This document shows, one piece after another, positions 1 to 12,311 of a stretch of DNA of 64,000 nucleotides. The stretch is from contig CM074858.1 of NCBI GenBank assembly GCA_037501455.1, positions 19,270,501 through 19,334,500 of the forward strand, written 5' to 3'. Position 1 is the first letter of the stretch. Each line of letters opens with the position of its first letter. Source of the stretch: Lantana camara. Taxonomy: Eukaryota > Streptophyta > Magnoliopsida > Lamiales > Verbenaceae. The notes under the pieces were generated by a model that searched no databases, had not been told where the DNA came from, and saw only the letters and a list, made by a program, of their open reading frames with translations. The position numbers and the translations under genes are program-made.

Positions 1-1250
1 ACACGGCATGATCAAGTGACGAAATGGCATGCAACGAACAATGTAGCATAATATATTCATATTATGACATGTAATCGATCATATACTAGCATGTTATGGT
101 CAATTAAATGATTAGAGAAGGAATTGGAATTGTTACATTTATGCAGAAACATTCTGCCCCTCCAGGGGTCTGGGAACGGCCGTTCCGGCCCTTAGTTTAA
201 AATGGGAAGAGTCGTTCCTAGCTACCCAAAGTGGCTTCCTGAAGATGGGAACGACCGTTCCGGCTTGTAAGCCAAAACGGGGAGGGTCGTTCCCACCCTC
301 GCCGCCATGCCATCCTATTCAAATATGGGAACGGTCGTTCCCAATAACAAAGGGAACGGGAAGGGCCGTTCCCGTTACGCAGAAGGTACAGAAACAGAGC
401 AGCAAAACAGGGGAGGCACGAATTTAACATCAAATCCCCACAAACACTTATAACTCAATCTCTAATTACGTAACTTCATGAGATAAACGTATATGCATGC
501 TTGTACTACAATAAAATCCACTATAAACACCTAGTTCAAGCTTAATCATGCCAAATTCATCACTCAAGCTTATAGGCATACCATGCTCAATCAAGCTCTA
601 ATCTTCATGATTTCAAGTGGTAAATGCATAAAATCAATCCAACATCATCATATGTATATCATATAATTTCATGAAATGAAAAAGAACCATAACCCTAGCT
701 TCAAGCTCAAATTCAAAATTCATATAACTAGCTCATATATATCTTGAATGGAAAAGAAAAGAGAAGAGATAAAGATAGAAGATGATGATGCTTCAAAACC
801 CATGATTTCTCCAAATTAATGGCTTGAGATGATGATTTCCTCTTCCTTTTTTGAAGGGTTGTGGTTCGGTAAGAGAAGGGAGCAAATGATCGATGATCTT
901 GGGTGAGAAATGATCAAGGAAGCTTGAAGAAAAGATATACCGTGATTCATCCATTTTTGAAATGTGTAAATTGCTCAAATTGCTCTCTAATCCTTCAACT
1001 TATTAAGTCATGTTATCAAGGATGAAAAGCTTTGAAGATTGATCAATTAAGTCCAAGGAAATAAAATACAATTTGGTCCTTAAATTTTAAAGAAAGTCAT
1101 TTAAGGACTAGTTGACAATTAAATCATACTCGGCAATTATTTCACGCAATAAATATTTGCAAGTCATAAAAGAAATTCCCAATTTGATATGAATTTATAA
1201 AATTAGAATAAAACATAAGAGTTTAGTAAATGAAAGTTTGGGGCGTTACA
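1..1250 (-). mobile_element. Partial solo LTR A', left copy (Ty3/gypsy-type LTR)
   Basis: This is the right-hand part of a minus-oriented LTR. It ends with the reversed terminus ggggcgttaca at 1240-1250 (TGTAACGCCCC read on the minus strand). It matches 6477-7726 almost base for base, where the LTR is complete, so about 980 bp lie left of the window. Positions 172-375 hold six copies of a gggaacg/cgttccc palindrome. The short reading frames across that cluster exist on both strands and are artefacts of the palindromes, not genes. What is seen: the repeat and the terminus. The gypsy assignment is inferred from related LTRs here that flank gag genes. Confidence 0.8.
172..375. repeat. Palindrome cluster in LTR A' (gggaacgNNcgttccc)
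   Basis: Near-perfect palindromes start at 172, 203, 247 and 327, with two more degenerate copies at about 279 and 351. Arms are GGGAACG and CGTTCCC around a two-base centre (GC, AC or GT). The same cluster recurs at 6648-6851 in LTR A and, in a different LTR, at 33455-33680. Confidence 0.85.
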
Positions 1251-2448
1251 TTTAGCAACACTCGGCCACCTCAATCATTGAACAGTGGGGTTCCATGAGT
1301 TCCCCAAAGGCGCTCAGCCCCCTTTCCTCGCTAATCTCCTAGCGAGTTTCAGAATCTGTAATTTGGTTGGGACTAGCACATAAGATCACCTTCGGCCCTT
1401 GTCTCCCCGGATAGCCATATGTACCACGCCCCGGGCCCCAATACGTGCAATCAATCATTACTCGCCAAAACTTTAGGTAAGGTGTTCAGTAAAGAAAAGC
1501 GCTTAACGTTAAAATCATTGACTCCCCAAAAGACTCGACATATATATATATATAATAGTTTGGCTTAAAACATTACACATTGGGAATATATCGGGTAGTT
1601 TAACTAATAGAAGAGAAACCCACCTGTTACACCTTACCGAACGATAGCAAGAGAAAAAGAATACTTGAAAAAGGTCTAAGAACCCGACAAGTCTCCGCCC
1701 TGGAGAAAACTATACAAAAGACAACACAGTGCAGTCGTGAGACTCAAGACTCCAAATGAACCATATATGACGCACGGCAATGCATCAACTTGATGTAAGA
1801 TGCAGAAGAAGTATAAGTTATGTTATGAGGTCATATAATCAAGTAATTCATTCAAAACGTTCAATACAAGGTGGTTTCATATTCACACGTTTCATACCTT
1901 TCATATTTTGCATCGATCCGAGCCATAAGCTTTAAACAATAATTATAACACATGTTATAGCATGTTTTCAATACATTCTAGTCATAACGAAGCAAGAAGT
2001 TATCATGTTAAGAAAACAATTAGGGCAACAGTTCATGCATCCACGGAGGGGAGCAATTGGAGCATATCTTCTCATATAAGTGTATAAAATCACCGAAATT
2101 ACACAACCTAAATGAAACATGTAACACATAATTCGTGAAGTTAACAATACATTCATATCATATAATGAGCAAAGAAATATCAAACAAGGCATACAATAAT
2201 TCAATCCGCAAATTTCATACAAAATCAAAGCACATCATAAATCATATTTATAAATTAGAATTAACAATTTAAACATTTAGTATACATATATCCGTACACA
2301 AAATAAATTCTTGCATACATATAGTATATATATATACACATACAATATACAATATCCAATATATATAGATATAACATGCATACACGTACATAGTATATAT
2401 ATATATATATATATATATATTCCTACATATATTAAACATCAATATACA

Positions 2449-2485
<37 letters not shown>

Positions 2486-2564
2486 CGTATTCATGCATAT
2501 ATTAAATATACACACATATATGTAATGTTTAATATATATATACACACACTACATTCATATTACA
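1251..2564 (-). mobile_element. LTR B' fragment (left copy), truncated at 2564
   Basis: This stretch matches 7727-9038, the middle of LTR B, starting with the five bases tttag that follow LTR A in both copies. Similarity stops abruptly after the shared ttaca at 2560-2564. The remaining 1.5 kb of LTR B (9039-10532) has no counterpart here, so the left LTR is truncated. It includes an AT-rich microsatellite (about 2310-2520) whose length differs from the other copy. Reading frames here are simple-sequence artefacts. Confidence 0.75.
2310..2545. repeat. (AT)n / (TATACA)n microsatellite
   Basis: Interrupted runs of at and ataca dinucleotide-type repeats. The homologous tract at 8758-9025 is longer and differently interrupted, so this is the most variable part of the duplication. 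Confidence 0.9.
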
Positions 2565-4628
2565 AAAGTAGTTAGCACGACAGATGATTAAAACATATAT
2601 TATCAAAATTATTTGAATTAACAATGCGTGTATGCATATGCTATGAATGCCCGATGTACCGTTCACCGTAGAAACGAATTTGAAGCTAAGGCTTTCATGG
2701 TCTCATGATTTGGCCCGAACCCAAAAGCTAGCTCGAATCTTGGCTTGTCATTAATATCTTCAACATGTCCACTTAAGAAGCTATTTAGACCCTCGATTGG
2801 TCCTATTATTGGTTCCACTCTGATTCTTATCCCTTCTTACCTTCTTCTATCTCTCGGTTATACATTAACCGTGATCCAATCGACTCGTCTTTCCAAAATG
2901 AGTTTTAACCTACATCATCAGATTTCGGATCAGTCTTCTTTACGGTTTATGTCCCCTTCTATGATTTGGTAAAACCCTTGAATTTCGAATAACCATTTTG
3001 ATTAACGATCACAGCCTTCTTGATGAGTTCTTTTCAAACAGAGTTGTGATCACCGGTTACCAAAATTTTGAGCCATTGAGCGTAAATTTAATTCCGGCCC
3101 ACTCTAATTTATAATCGAAAGGAAAACTTCCTTGCTAATTCTTGAGATTCAATTCGAGCCCTTCAACGGTTAACCCTTTTTTATTCCTTTCCTCTCAAAT
3201 TCCTTTTTAGGTCATCATGGAACCGACTCTTTCCTCGTTTGATCCGAACCACTCGAGGTCAACTCCAACCCTTAATTTCTAGAATTTGATTTTATCTCCA
3301 TTTTAACCCTATCACCTAAAATGTCTTTTCTGCCTCGATTTGATAGAGCTTCGGTTGAATTAATAGTTGAAGCATTAAACGGAGAAAGTATACTAACAAG
3401 TAAACACTCGAATAATACATGTTGGTTAGGCTGTCCAATGTGTGTAGCACATATTTTCAACAAGGAAGATGCAACACGTAATCATTAAGTACGATAGTAA
3501 AACACACAAAGTAGGAATTTAAATAAGTAGATACAATGTATGATGCACGTGCTATGAATGCATTGAACCTGTCACCATAATAGTGGCGTTAACACCATAT
3601 CTTATCCTTGATCTCGACGTTGCAAGCATAAGTTGTATGGTGCAGTACGGCTTTCTCATGAACAATGATTCCCGATCCTTATACTCTTCTCTTCCTCGTA
3701 TCAACACATGCCTAGAAGTCCCGAGAGGTTGATATAGCTCCCATTCTTCAAACTTCTCTTCGTTCCTCCGCCTTATGTCTACTTGTTGATGCATGATAGT
3801 TGGTATTTTGGTTATGCTCGCTTGCAAGGTTCTGTTGTGAATCCACAAGGTTGGTGTCTCTCCATTCCAAACATTTTGGTTGAGAAACTTCTAGCATCTC
3901 CTACAACAAATCCCGAACATGTAATTACCCTCGAACTTTTCACTTTAACTTTCCATTTTGATCACCTACTTCAATCTTCGAGGTCTCGGTGGTGAACCTT
4001 GAATGATTCGATCTTGTATTGAATATCTTCATAATCGGATTAATATGAATTCCTCGCTCATCCCGTTGCCTCATGTATTTTTTATACGAAAGCTTCAAGT
4101 CCCCATGATGCTCCTATGCTGATAAGCTTCAAGATTTGTTTGAGAGGCCGAGATTGACGGACTTTTCCATTATCAAGGTCTTCTCTCACAATGCCGAGCG
4201 ATAGAGTGTAGCATTTTGTGAGCCATGAAGGTGCAACACCCAACCTTCAAATCCCATTGACTCCACACTCTTTTTATTGGTTAATAGAAGAAACTCGTAG
4301 TTGAGGTGGATAGTAACTTTGTTAGCATGATAACAATCTATAACCAAAGATTCAGCTCAAATATAGATACATGTGGATTAGTATATGCTTATGACACATA
4401 TTTAGATCAATCAACACTCATAAAATGCAGAATGCATCACTTAAAACAACGAAGTAAAAGTAAATCACGTATAACAAGTAATTTCCAGCAATTTGTATCA
4501 ATTAACTATGAAAATTCGATGCAATGCACACGTTGACAAATTGTTCCTATATCGTACGAACTAGACTGACTCAATCACGACATGAGAGCCCGGGTTTTGC
4601 AACCTGGGGCTCTAATACTACTTAAGGA
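2565..4628 (-). mobile_element. Internal region of minus-strand element B, no recognisable coding domain
   Basis: This region lies between the truncated left LTR copy and the primer-binding site at 4608-4620. No gag, protease, reverse transcriptase or integrase motif is visible in any frame. The longest minus-strand frame (3552-3848, 98 aa) has no recognised domain. Either this is a large-retrotransposon-derivative-like non-autonomous interior, or coding sequence was lost with the 1.5 kb of missing LTR. Confidence 0.6.
4608..4620 (-). promoter_or_regulatory. Degenerate initiator-Met tRNA primer-binding site of element B
   Basis: Read on the minus strand this is TAGTATTAGAGCC, two mismatches from TGGTATCAGAGCC, the usual plant retrotransposon site complementary to the 3' end of initiator Met-tRNA. 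It sits eight bases from the LTR terminus at 4629. The following minus-strand bases resemble those after the priming site of element J (35068). Confidence 0.7.
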
Positions 4629-5493
4629 TGTAGCACCCCAAAGGGAAGGCGCCACATCCCTCGCACTCAGACCCGAACCGTATATGAAATGGAAAATCCA
4701 TACACGTGCCAGATCAGAGCGAACGGGGACTCACTCACTCACAATGCTAGGTGGGAACTAAACTTTCGAAACCAATTAATAACGTACAAGGAGAAAAGAC
4801 AAGTGCGAAGCAAAGCATGTAATTAATTCCCAATATAAGCAATATACGGGTTCAACTAACATAATTACCTAGTCCCCGAAATTCCAACATATACCTAAAT
4901 CATAAATACAATCATAAATACGGGTTCAAACTATCCGTAGAAGCCTGTCCCGAATAAATATCATAATAATTCATACGTCCATGAAAACATAACCAAATTA
5001 TCATATGCATATGAAAAGACTCCAACTCGATCAAGAGACTCGACAGACTCGACTTCCCGCCTAGCGCTCCAAAACCTGTAAAAATCTGAAAACAAAGCCG
5101 GGTTCAGTCTATAGGAGACTAGTGGGTATAAAACAGGGTATATTATAGTAATATCGCAGAATTTAAACACCCACGCATGCAAGCTATAATCCCGTGCAAG
5201 GTTTTCAAAACATTTCCCAAGTGGGTGAAAACAAAGAAAACAACGCCCGGGATTACAACCATTAATCTTATTCAATCATTACTTTCATACGGTCATCACG
5301 TGAGCCCGGCGAGAGGGCAAATTCTCCAACCTCCACCTCGTGTGTACAATTATTCATTTCTACATTCATTAGTGATCATACAATCATTCATTCAGTCATA
5401 ATCATGCGTTCATTCAATCGTTCGTTCAATCAATCATTCATGCAATCATTCATTACACTTATACATTTTTTCTCCGAGAGGTGGACAGGTTAG
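4629..5493 (-). mobile_element. LTR B, first segment (3' end of the minus-oriented LTR)
   Basis: Begins at the terminus tgtagcacccc directly beside the primer-binding site. It runs to 5493, where solo LTR A interrupts it, and resumes at 7727. Removing A gives an LTR of about 3.67 kb, close to the 3.66 kb of LTR C at 43747-50032, to which it is related along its length. Confidence 0.75.
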
Positions 5494-7726
5494 TGTAGCA
5501 CCTCAATACGTAAGGATGCCACACCCCCGCCCTATAGGTCGATCCACATACAAAACGGGTAATCCGTACACGAACCAACCTATAGCGAACGGGTGACAAT
5601 GCAAATAAAATGACAAGCTAGGCGGAACTAAACTTTTACATGCGATAGAATAAAGCGGAAGCATACTCTATTTACTATCAAATATAACTATTAAAACATG
5701 CTATAACATTGATCATTCGTTAAACAACTCGTATACTAGTTCACATATCAATACATTATCATCTCCTAAAATACATAACAAGTAACATTAACAATAATTC
5801 CTTTGAAATGATAAATAAATAAATGCAACGTGCGGAGCTCGAATGCAAGGACTCGACTCAGCTCGATTCTCGCCTAGGGTGTACCTGCAAGAACACTGCA
5901 TGTATATCGATTTCCCGAATAACTCCATCATTCCCACAAACCCCATCACTCCAATAAACTCCATCACTCCAATCACTCCATCACTCCAATAATGGGAAGG
6001 TTGCAAGCCTTCACCATTCACGATAACACGATAACACGATACCCGCAGCGTTAGGATTCTAGAGGTGGCTCCTACGGGTTCAGGAGGTGGCTCCCACACA
6101 TGTAGCAGTTTGCCCCGCAGGTTCAAGAGGTGGCTCCTATGTGCGCAGCACGTTGTCCCGTATAGCACTTAGCTCCTGCGGCTGACGAGCGGTACACTGT
6201 AACACGGTAATCACGATGCACGCATTGTTTTGCATGATCACGACATTAACACGATAATCACGGTACATGCATTTCTTTGCCCGACTATGACATTAATCAA
6301 GCTACACGTATTGCTTTGCATGGGCCTGACTTGCTTGCTGACAGGTGACACGACGTCTCACGAATGCGTGAACGTGCTCATTGATCCCAATCTCCGCCCT
6401 GGAGAACAACTGGAGAAGAAACAGAAATATTTGTGCACTCATGAGACTATAACTCGATAATGTTACCAAATAGAGCACACGGCATGATCAAGTGACGAAA
6501 TGGCATGCAACGAACAATGTAGCATAATATATTCATATTATGACATGTAATCGATCATATACTAGCATGTTATGGTCAATTAAATGATTAGAGAAGGAAT
6601 TGGAATTGTTACATTTATGCAGAAACATTCTGCCCCTCCAGGGGTCTGGGAACGGCCGTTCCGGCCCTTAGTTTAAAATGGGAAGAGTCGTTCCTAGCTA
6701 CCCAAAGTGGCTTCCTGAAGATGGGAACGACCGTTCCGGCTTGTAAGCCAAAACGGGGAGGGTCGTTCCCACCCTCGCCGCCATGCCATCCTATTCAAAT
6801 ATGGGAACGGTCGTTCCCAATAACAAAGGGAACGGGAAGGGCCGTTCCCGTTACGCAGAAGGTACAGAAACAGAGCAGCAAAACAGGGGAGGCACGAATT
6901 TAACATGAAATCCCCACAAACACTTATAACTCAATCTCTAATTACGTAACTTCATGAGATAAACGTATATGCATGCTTGTACTACAATAAAATCCACTAT
7001 AAACACCTAGTTCAAGCTTAATCATGCCAAATTCATCACTCAAGCTTATAGGCATACCATGCTCAATCAAGCTCTAATCTTCATGATTTCAAGTGGTAAA
7101 TGCATAAAATCAATCCAACATCATCATATGTATATCATATAATTTCATGAAATGAAAAAGAACCATAACCCTAGCTTCAAGCTCAAATTCAAAATTCATA
7201 TAACTAGCTCATATATATCTTGAATGGAAAAGAAAAGAGAAGAGATAAAGATAGAAGATGATGATGCTTCAAAACCCATGATTTCTCCAAATTAATGGCT
7301 TGAGATGATGATTTCCTCTTCCTTTTTTGAAGGGTTGTGGTTCGGTAAGAGAAGGGAGCAAATGATCGATGATCTTGGGTGAGAAATGATCAAGGAAGCT
7401 TGAAGAAAAGATATACCGTGATTCATCCATTTTTGAAATGTGTAAATTGCTCAAATTGCTCTCTAATCCTTCAACTTATTAAGTCATGTTATCAAGGATG
7501 AAAAGCTTTGAAGATTGATCAATTAAGTCCAAGGAAATAAAATACAATTTGGTCCTTAAATTTTAAAGAAAGTCATTTAAGGACTAGTTGACAATTAAAT
7601 CATACTCGGCAATTATTTCACGCAATAAATATTTGCAAGTCATAAAAGAAATTCCCAATTTGATATGAATTTATAAAATTAGAATAAAACATAAGAGTTT
7701 AGTAAATGAAAGTTTGGGGCGTTACA
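5494..7726 (-). mobile_element. Solo LTR A (complete, 2233 bp) inserted in LTR B
   Basis: Starts tgtagcacct at 5494 and ends ggggcgttaca at 7726. The flanks are gttag (5489-5493) and tttag (7727-7731), a 5-bp target duplication with one mismatch. There is no priming site or coding sequence, so this is a solo LTR left by LTR-LTR recombination. The second half (6477-7726) is the partner of 1-1250. It has a palindrome cluster at 6648-6851. Several TGGCTCC-type short repeats lie at about 6063-6180. Confidence 0.8.
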
Positions 7727-8832
7727 TTTAGCAACACTCGGCCACCTCAATCATTGAACAGTGGGGTTCCATGAGTTCCCCAAAGGTGCTCAGCCCCCTT
7801 TCCTCGCTAATCTCCTAGCGAGTTTCAGAATCTGTAATTTGGTTGGGACTAGCACATAAGATCACCTTCGGCCCTTGTCTCCCCGGATAGCCATATGTAC
7901 CACGCCCCGGGCCCCAATACGTGCAATCAATCATTACTCGCCAAAACTTTAGGTAAGGTGTTCAGTAAAGAAAAGCGCTTAACGTTAAAATCATTGACTC
8001 CCCAAAAGACTCGACATATATATATATATAATAGTTTGGCTTAAAACATTACACATTGGGAATATATCGGGTAGTTTAACTAATAGAAGAGAAACCCACC
8101 TGTTACACCTTACCGAACGATAGCAAGAGAAAAAGAATACTTGAAAAAGGTCTAAGAACCCGACAAGTCTCCGCCCTGGAGAAAACTATACAAAAGACAA
8201 CACAGTGCAGTCGTGAGACTCAAGACTCCAAATGAACCATATATGACGCACGGCAATGCATCAACTTGATGTAAGATGCAGAAGAAGTATAAGTTATGTT
8301 ATGAGGTCATATAATCAAGTAATTCATTCAAAACGTTCAATACAAGGTGGTTTCATATTCACACGTTTCATACCTTTCATATTTTGCATCGATCCGAGCC
8401 ATAAGCTTTAAACAATAATTATAACACATGTTATAGCATGTTTTCAATACATTCAAGTCATAACGAAGCAAGAAGTTATCATATTAAGAAAACAATTAGG
8501 GCAACAGTTCATGCATCCACGGAGGGGAGCAATTGGAGCATATCTTCTCATATAAGTGTATAAAATCACCGAAATTACACAACCTAAATGAAACATGTAA
8601 CACATAATTCGTGAAGTTAACAATACATTCATATCATATAATGAGCAAAGAAATATCAAACAAGGCATACAATAATTCAATCCGCAAATTTCATACAAAA
8701 TCAAAGCACATCATAAATCATATTTATAAATTAGAATTAACAATTTAAACATTTAGTATACATATATATGTACACAAAATAAATTCTTGCATGCATATAG
8801 TATATATATATACACATACAATATACAATATC

Positions 8833-8886
<54 letters not shown>

Positions 8887-8903
8887 TGCATACACGTACA
8901 TAG

Positions 8904-8960
<57 letters not shown>

Positions 8961-10532
8961 GTATTCATGCATATATTAAATATACACACATATATGTAAT
9001 GTTTAATATATATATACACACACTACATGCATATTACATAATAAATATATATACACTTCATGCATCAATTACTAGAATAACAAAACCTTGCATTCAAGCA
9101 CAAAGAGATTGAATTAAACACACCACTCAAGCATAAAACCGGAGTGGGTAACCCCATTCGAAAGCAAGAAGAAGTAACCCCCATTAAGGGGGTCAGTAGC
9201 TCCAGCCTTAATGCATCCCGTTACCTCCACAAGGTAATGCCGTGGTAACGACCGTTATCGGGCACAGCCCCATCTCCCTCACGAAGGTTGCCCTGTTCTT
9301 CTTCCTCCAATCCATGGTAGCAGCAGCAGCTCTTCCAGGACACAAAGCAGCAACAAACAACAAGTAAAAGGGTAGTAAAACACGTAGCAATTCAACCATA
9401 AACAAGCAAGGAGTGCAAGAAGGTTGAGGATTAAAATCATTCTTTCAAGCTTTCATGGAGGTTTCAGCCATGGAGACCAAGTTCAAGAAAAATCCACGAA
9501 AATCATGCATATATATGAAGCAATCAAGTCATATAGATCATCTAACACTCATCAATTCAAGAAACAAAGCAAGAATGGCATGAATTTATCAAGAAATGTG
9601 ATTTAACCTAACTATTCAACTCATGAATCAAAGCATGCTCAAACTACTATGAAAATCAGAGATTAAACACTCAAAAGGAAGAGGAGAATATGGAGATCAC
9701 AATTCCGGGCGTACCTCTCGAGTTTGAGGCGAAACGGAAGTGTATGGAGCAAGAATGGCCAAGTGAATAGTGTTCCTCCCCTTCTCTCTTGGACTTGCGA
9801 GACTGCAGCAGCTCTACCTCTCTCTCTTCTTGGTTGAACGAAATGAGGAGGGTTAAGGGTGAAAGAGCAATAAACCATGGTTACATAGGCTAAAACTTGG
9901 GTTAATTTGGTCAAAGAATGAGGGAGTTACATCGAAAACCGTGAAATGTGGCAGTTCTGCGTAAGTTGTTCATTCCGGGTGAAATACGGGGGTCCAAAGG
10001 GGCTTAGAAAAATATGAACCTAGGTGCCTTAGTTTCCTTTCTTCGTTACGAGTCCAACGCCTCTTCCGAAATTCGAATCCAAATTCCTTAGCTCAAGATA
10101 CTCCGTCCGGAACCAGAGGAGCGCCGAATGCTCTTAATCTCCTAGCTTGGTCTCGTTCCCAAAATTAAATTCGTTAACACACCAAACAAGATCGAAAACA
10201 TGAAACGAGCACATAGACATGTTCATAACACATAAATCTACAACATACTAAAATTTCACAAAATTACAAAATCAAATGAAGTAAGAACGGCACGCGATCA
10301 AAACATATAAGTGCATAACATTCAAGAATTCAATAAAAATTAATAATTCAATTATAATATTAAATTCCATTTTAAATTATATTCATTGAAATATAACGAA
10401 ATAAAAATAATTAAAAAGAGTAATTAAAATTATAATTATAATAAACAATTAATTACATGATTAAATAATTTAAACACACAATTAGGTAAACACCTACGTC
10501 GTACTATACGCCTGAAAAATCGGGGCGTTACA
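7727..10532 (-). mobile_element. LTR B, second segment (to the 5' terminus cggggcgttaca)
   Basis: Continuation of LTR B after solo LTR A, ending at 10532 next to pararetroviral sequence. It contains the AT microsatellite (8758-9025) and a degenerate palindrome cluster around 9150-9260 (clearest copy ggtaacgaccgttatc at 9244-9259). The segment at 9400-9950 aligns by eye with 48880-49400 of LTR C. If element B is intact beyond the window, its target duplication should be atact (10533-10537). Confidence 0.7.
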
Positions 10533-10911
10533 ATACTTGCTTTGGACCAATGGTCTTAGATTCTACAACTTGGGCCATTGAATATTGCATACCATTTTTT
10601 GACTTGTTTTCTTTCATCATCGTCTTCGTCCAATTGTTTTTGTTTTCCCTTATCTGAAGTTTCTTCTTTAGTGTCAGTGTTAAATGCTTTTGCTACTTGT
10701 GTTGGTGAACCCACCACGCTTGCTGCGAAGTCTGATAGAGGGAGTCCTGCTGCCTGTTGAATGGCGTGTAATGCAGCAATAAGCTCTTATTTACGGCCAT
10801 CTTTGATTCCATGAATCGTTGTATCTCCATTTGTTTGGCCTTTGTGAATTGTTGTATCTCATGGCCAATTGTTTCAATATTTTGTTTCATCAACGCTATT
10901 GCGGCCTCCAT
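10533..10911 (-). pseudogene. Caulimovirid transactivator/inclusion-body ORF, 5' fragment, broken
   Basis: On the minus strand an ATG at 10911 opens a helical, charged N-terminus that shifts frame and hits a stop near 10790. It then continues into an acidic linker and a segment with WYAIFNGP near 10590. That motif fits the small fold found in caulimovirid ORF VI products and in eukaryotic RNase H N-termini (Cauli_VI family). LTR B cuts it at 10532, so the rest lies left of element B, outside the window. Position directly downstream of RNase H matches caulimovirid gene order. It is non-functional. Confidence 0.6.
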
Positions 10912-11443
10912 TCTTGTGTGAGTGTGTCTGCAAGAGCGTTCTCTTCTGATTCTTCTGATTTTACATATACAATGTGGAACTGGTATCTTCGTATTTCGAG
11001 CTGCCAACGTATCAATCTTCCTTGATTATAGTTGTCTCAAAGTGTACACCTGTAGAAGTTTGTCAAGTATTTTGAATCTGTTCGAAGTTCGAATTCTCGA
11101 GGCAAAAGCTCAAGCTTCCACTTTCGAAGTATTTTCAAGCATGCAAGAGTTTCTTTTTCATGAACTGTATAGTTTTTCTGGGTTTCTCTAATGTCCCAGA
11201 TATATATTTACAGAGTTGTGTAATTTCACGAACCTTTTTGGTTCTTGTATTCATATGACCTTTTTCATCTAGGTCGTTTGTATTTATTTTTTCAGCTGGT
11301 ATTGCAAGCATGCAACCAGACCATGTGTCGTTTGAAGCATCTATCTCTATGATAATAAAATCATGTTCCTTTGGATTGTATAAAACAGGTAGTGTTTCAC
11401 AATACTGTTTTATTTTTTGTACTTCTACTAAATCAGCAGTTTG
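10912..11443 (-). pseudogene. Caulimovirid RNase H domain, decayed
   Basis: Minus-strand translation continues from the reverse transcriptase after an in-frame stop near 11446. It shows typical RNase H landmarks in order: IEIDAS (catalytic Asp, near 11350), KKETLACLK (Glu), LRTDSKY (Asp, near 11065) and ENALADTL near the end (about 10935). Further stops and frame breaks make it a pseudogene. In the virus this domain removes genomic RNA during minus-strand DNA synthesis. Confidence 0.75.
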
Positions 11444-12311
11444 CTAATTCCATTGTATTTCTTCAGATAGTTTCTTTTGTAATTGTGTCCTTTCCTTAGC
11501 AAGGTTCTTTATGAATCCTTGATCAGAAATGTAGTTTAAACATCCAAGAAATCTCTGTAATTGTTTTCGATCTGTAATTTGATCTAGAAAATCATTTAAT
11601 TTTTTTAAAATATTATCTTGAAGAATTATATTTCCTTGTGAGTCAAAAGTGTTTCCAAGAAAATCAATTCTTTGTTTACATAAGACTGCTTTCTTTTTAG
11701 AAAGAATCAATCCTTTGTTTTTACATCGTTTTAAAACTATTTTTAGTTTTTTTCAAATGATCTTCTTTATCTTGATTACTAAAGATGATAATATCATCAA
11801 TGAAAGCAAGACAAATATTTTCCAAACCTTCAAGATTTTTATCCATAAATCTTTGATATATTCCAGGTGCTTGTTTCAAACCAATTGGTAAAACATTCCA
11901 TTGATAATGTTTTTGTGGAGGACATGTAAAAGCTGTTAAAGTTTTTGTGTTTTCATGTAGTCTTAATTGCCAGTATCCTGATTTAGTGTCTAAAGTACTA
12001 AACCATGTTTTTCCTTTTAGCCTATCTTTGATATAATCAATTCTAGGTAGTTTATAAGCATCTCCTATAGTTTTCTCATTTAATTGTTTATAATTTATGA
12101 CCATTCGTCGTTTTCCTCGTTTTATTTCATCTTTGTTTTCTACATAAAAAGCAAGTGCTGCGTGTAGACTTTTACTTTCAGATATCAATCCTTTTTCTAA
12201 AAGTTGTTTGCATTCTTCTTTAAATTCATCAATATCCTTTTTAGAATAAGGTATATTATTTTTCACATTTACTTCTTCTAAAGGATTTTTTAGTTTTATT
12301 TCAACTGTCAT
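11444..12311 (-). pseudogene. Caulimovirid reverse transcriptase, frameshifted
   Basis: A 196-aa minus-strand frame (12311-11721) covers the fingers and palm. It includes a GYWQ-type segment and the catalytic FIDD tetrad near 11800. A one-base shift in an A-run near 11750 moves the frame to 11710-11444, which carries the connection region (RFLGCLNYI). The virus-type order protease, RT, RNase H without integrase, next to a coat protein and a transactivator ORF, separates it from Ty3/gypsy elements. It is an old copy, not an infectious genome. Confidence 0.85.

Noticed and set aside
172..375. CRISPR-like reading of regularly repeated palindromes
   Set aside because: Spacing is irregular, intervening sequence is not spacer-like, and the context is a plant LTR.
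218..433. Paired open frames on both strands (60-71 aa), repeated at 6694-6906 and similar at 33301-33726
   Set aside because: They run through the GGGAACG/CGTTCCC palindromes, which encode similar residues on both strands; no start context, domain or codon signal.
2311..2505. Tyr/Ile-rich frames over 2311-2505 and 8745-9019
   Set aside because: Translations of an AT/ATAC microsatellite, not proteins.
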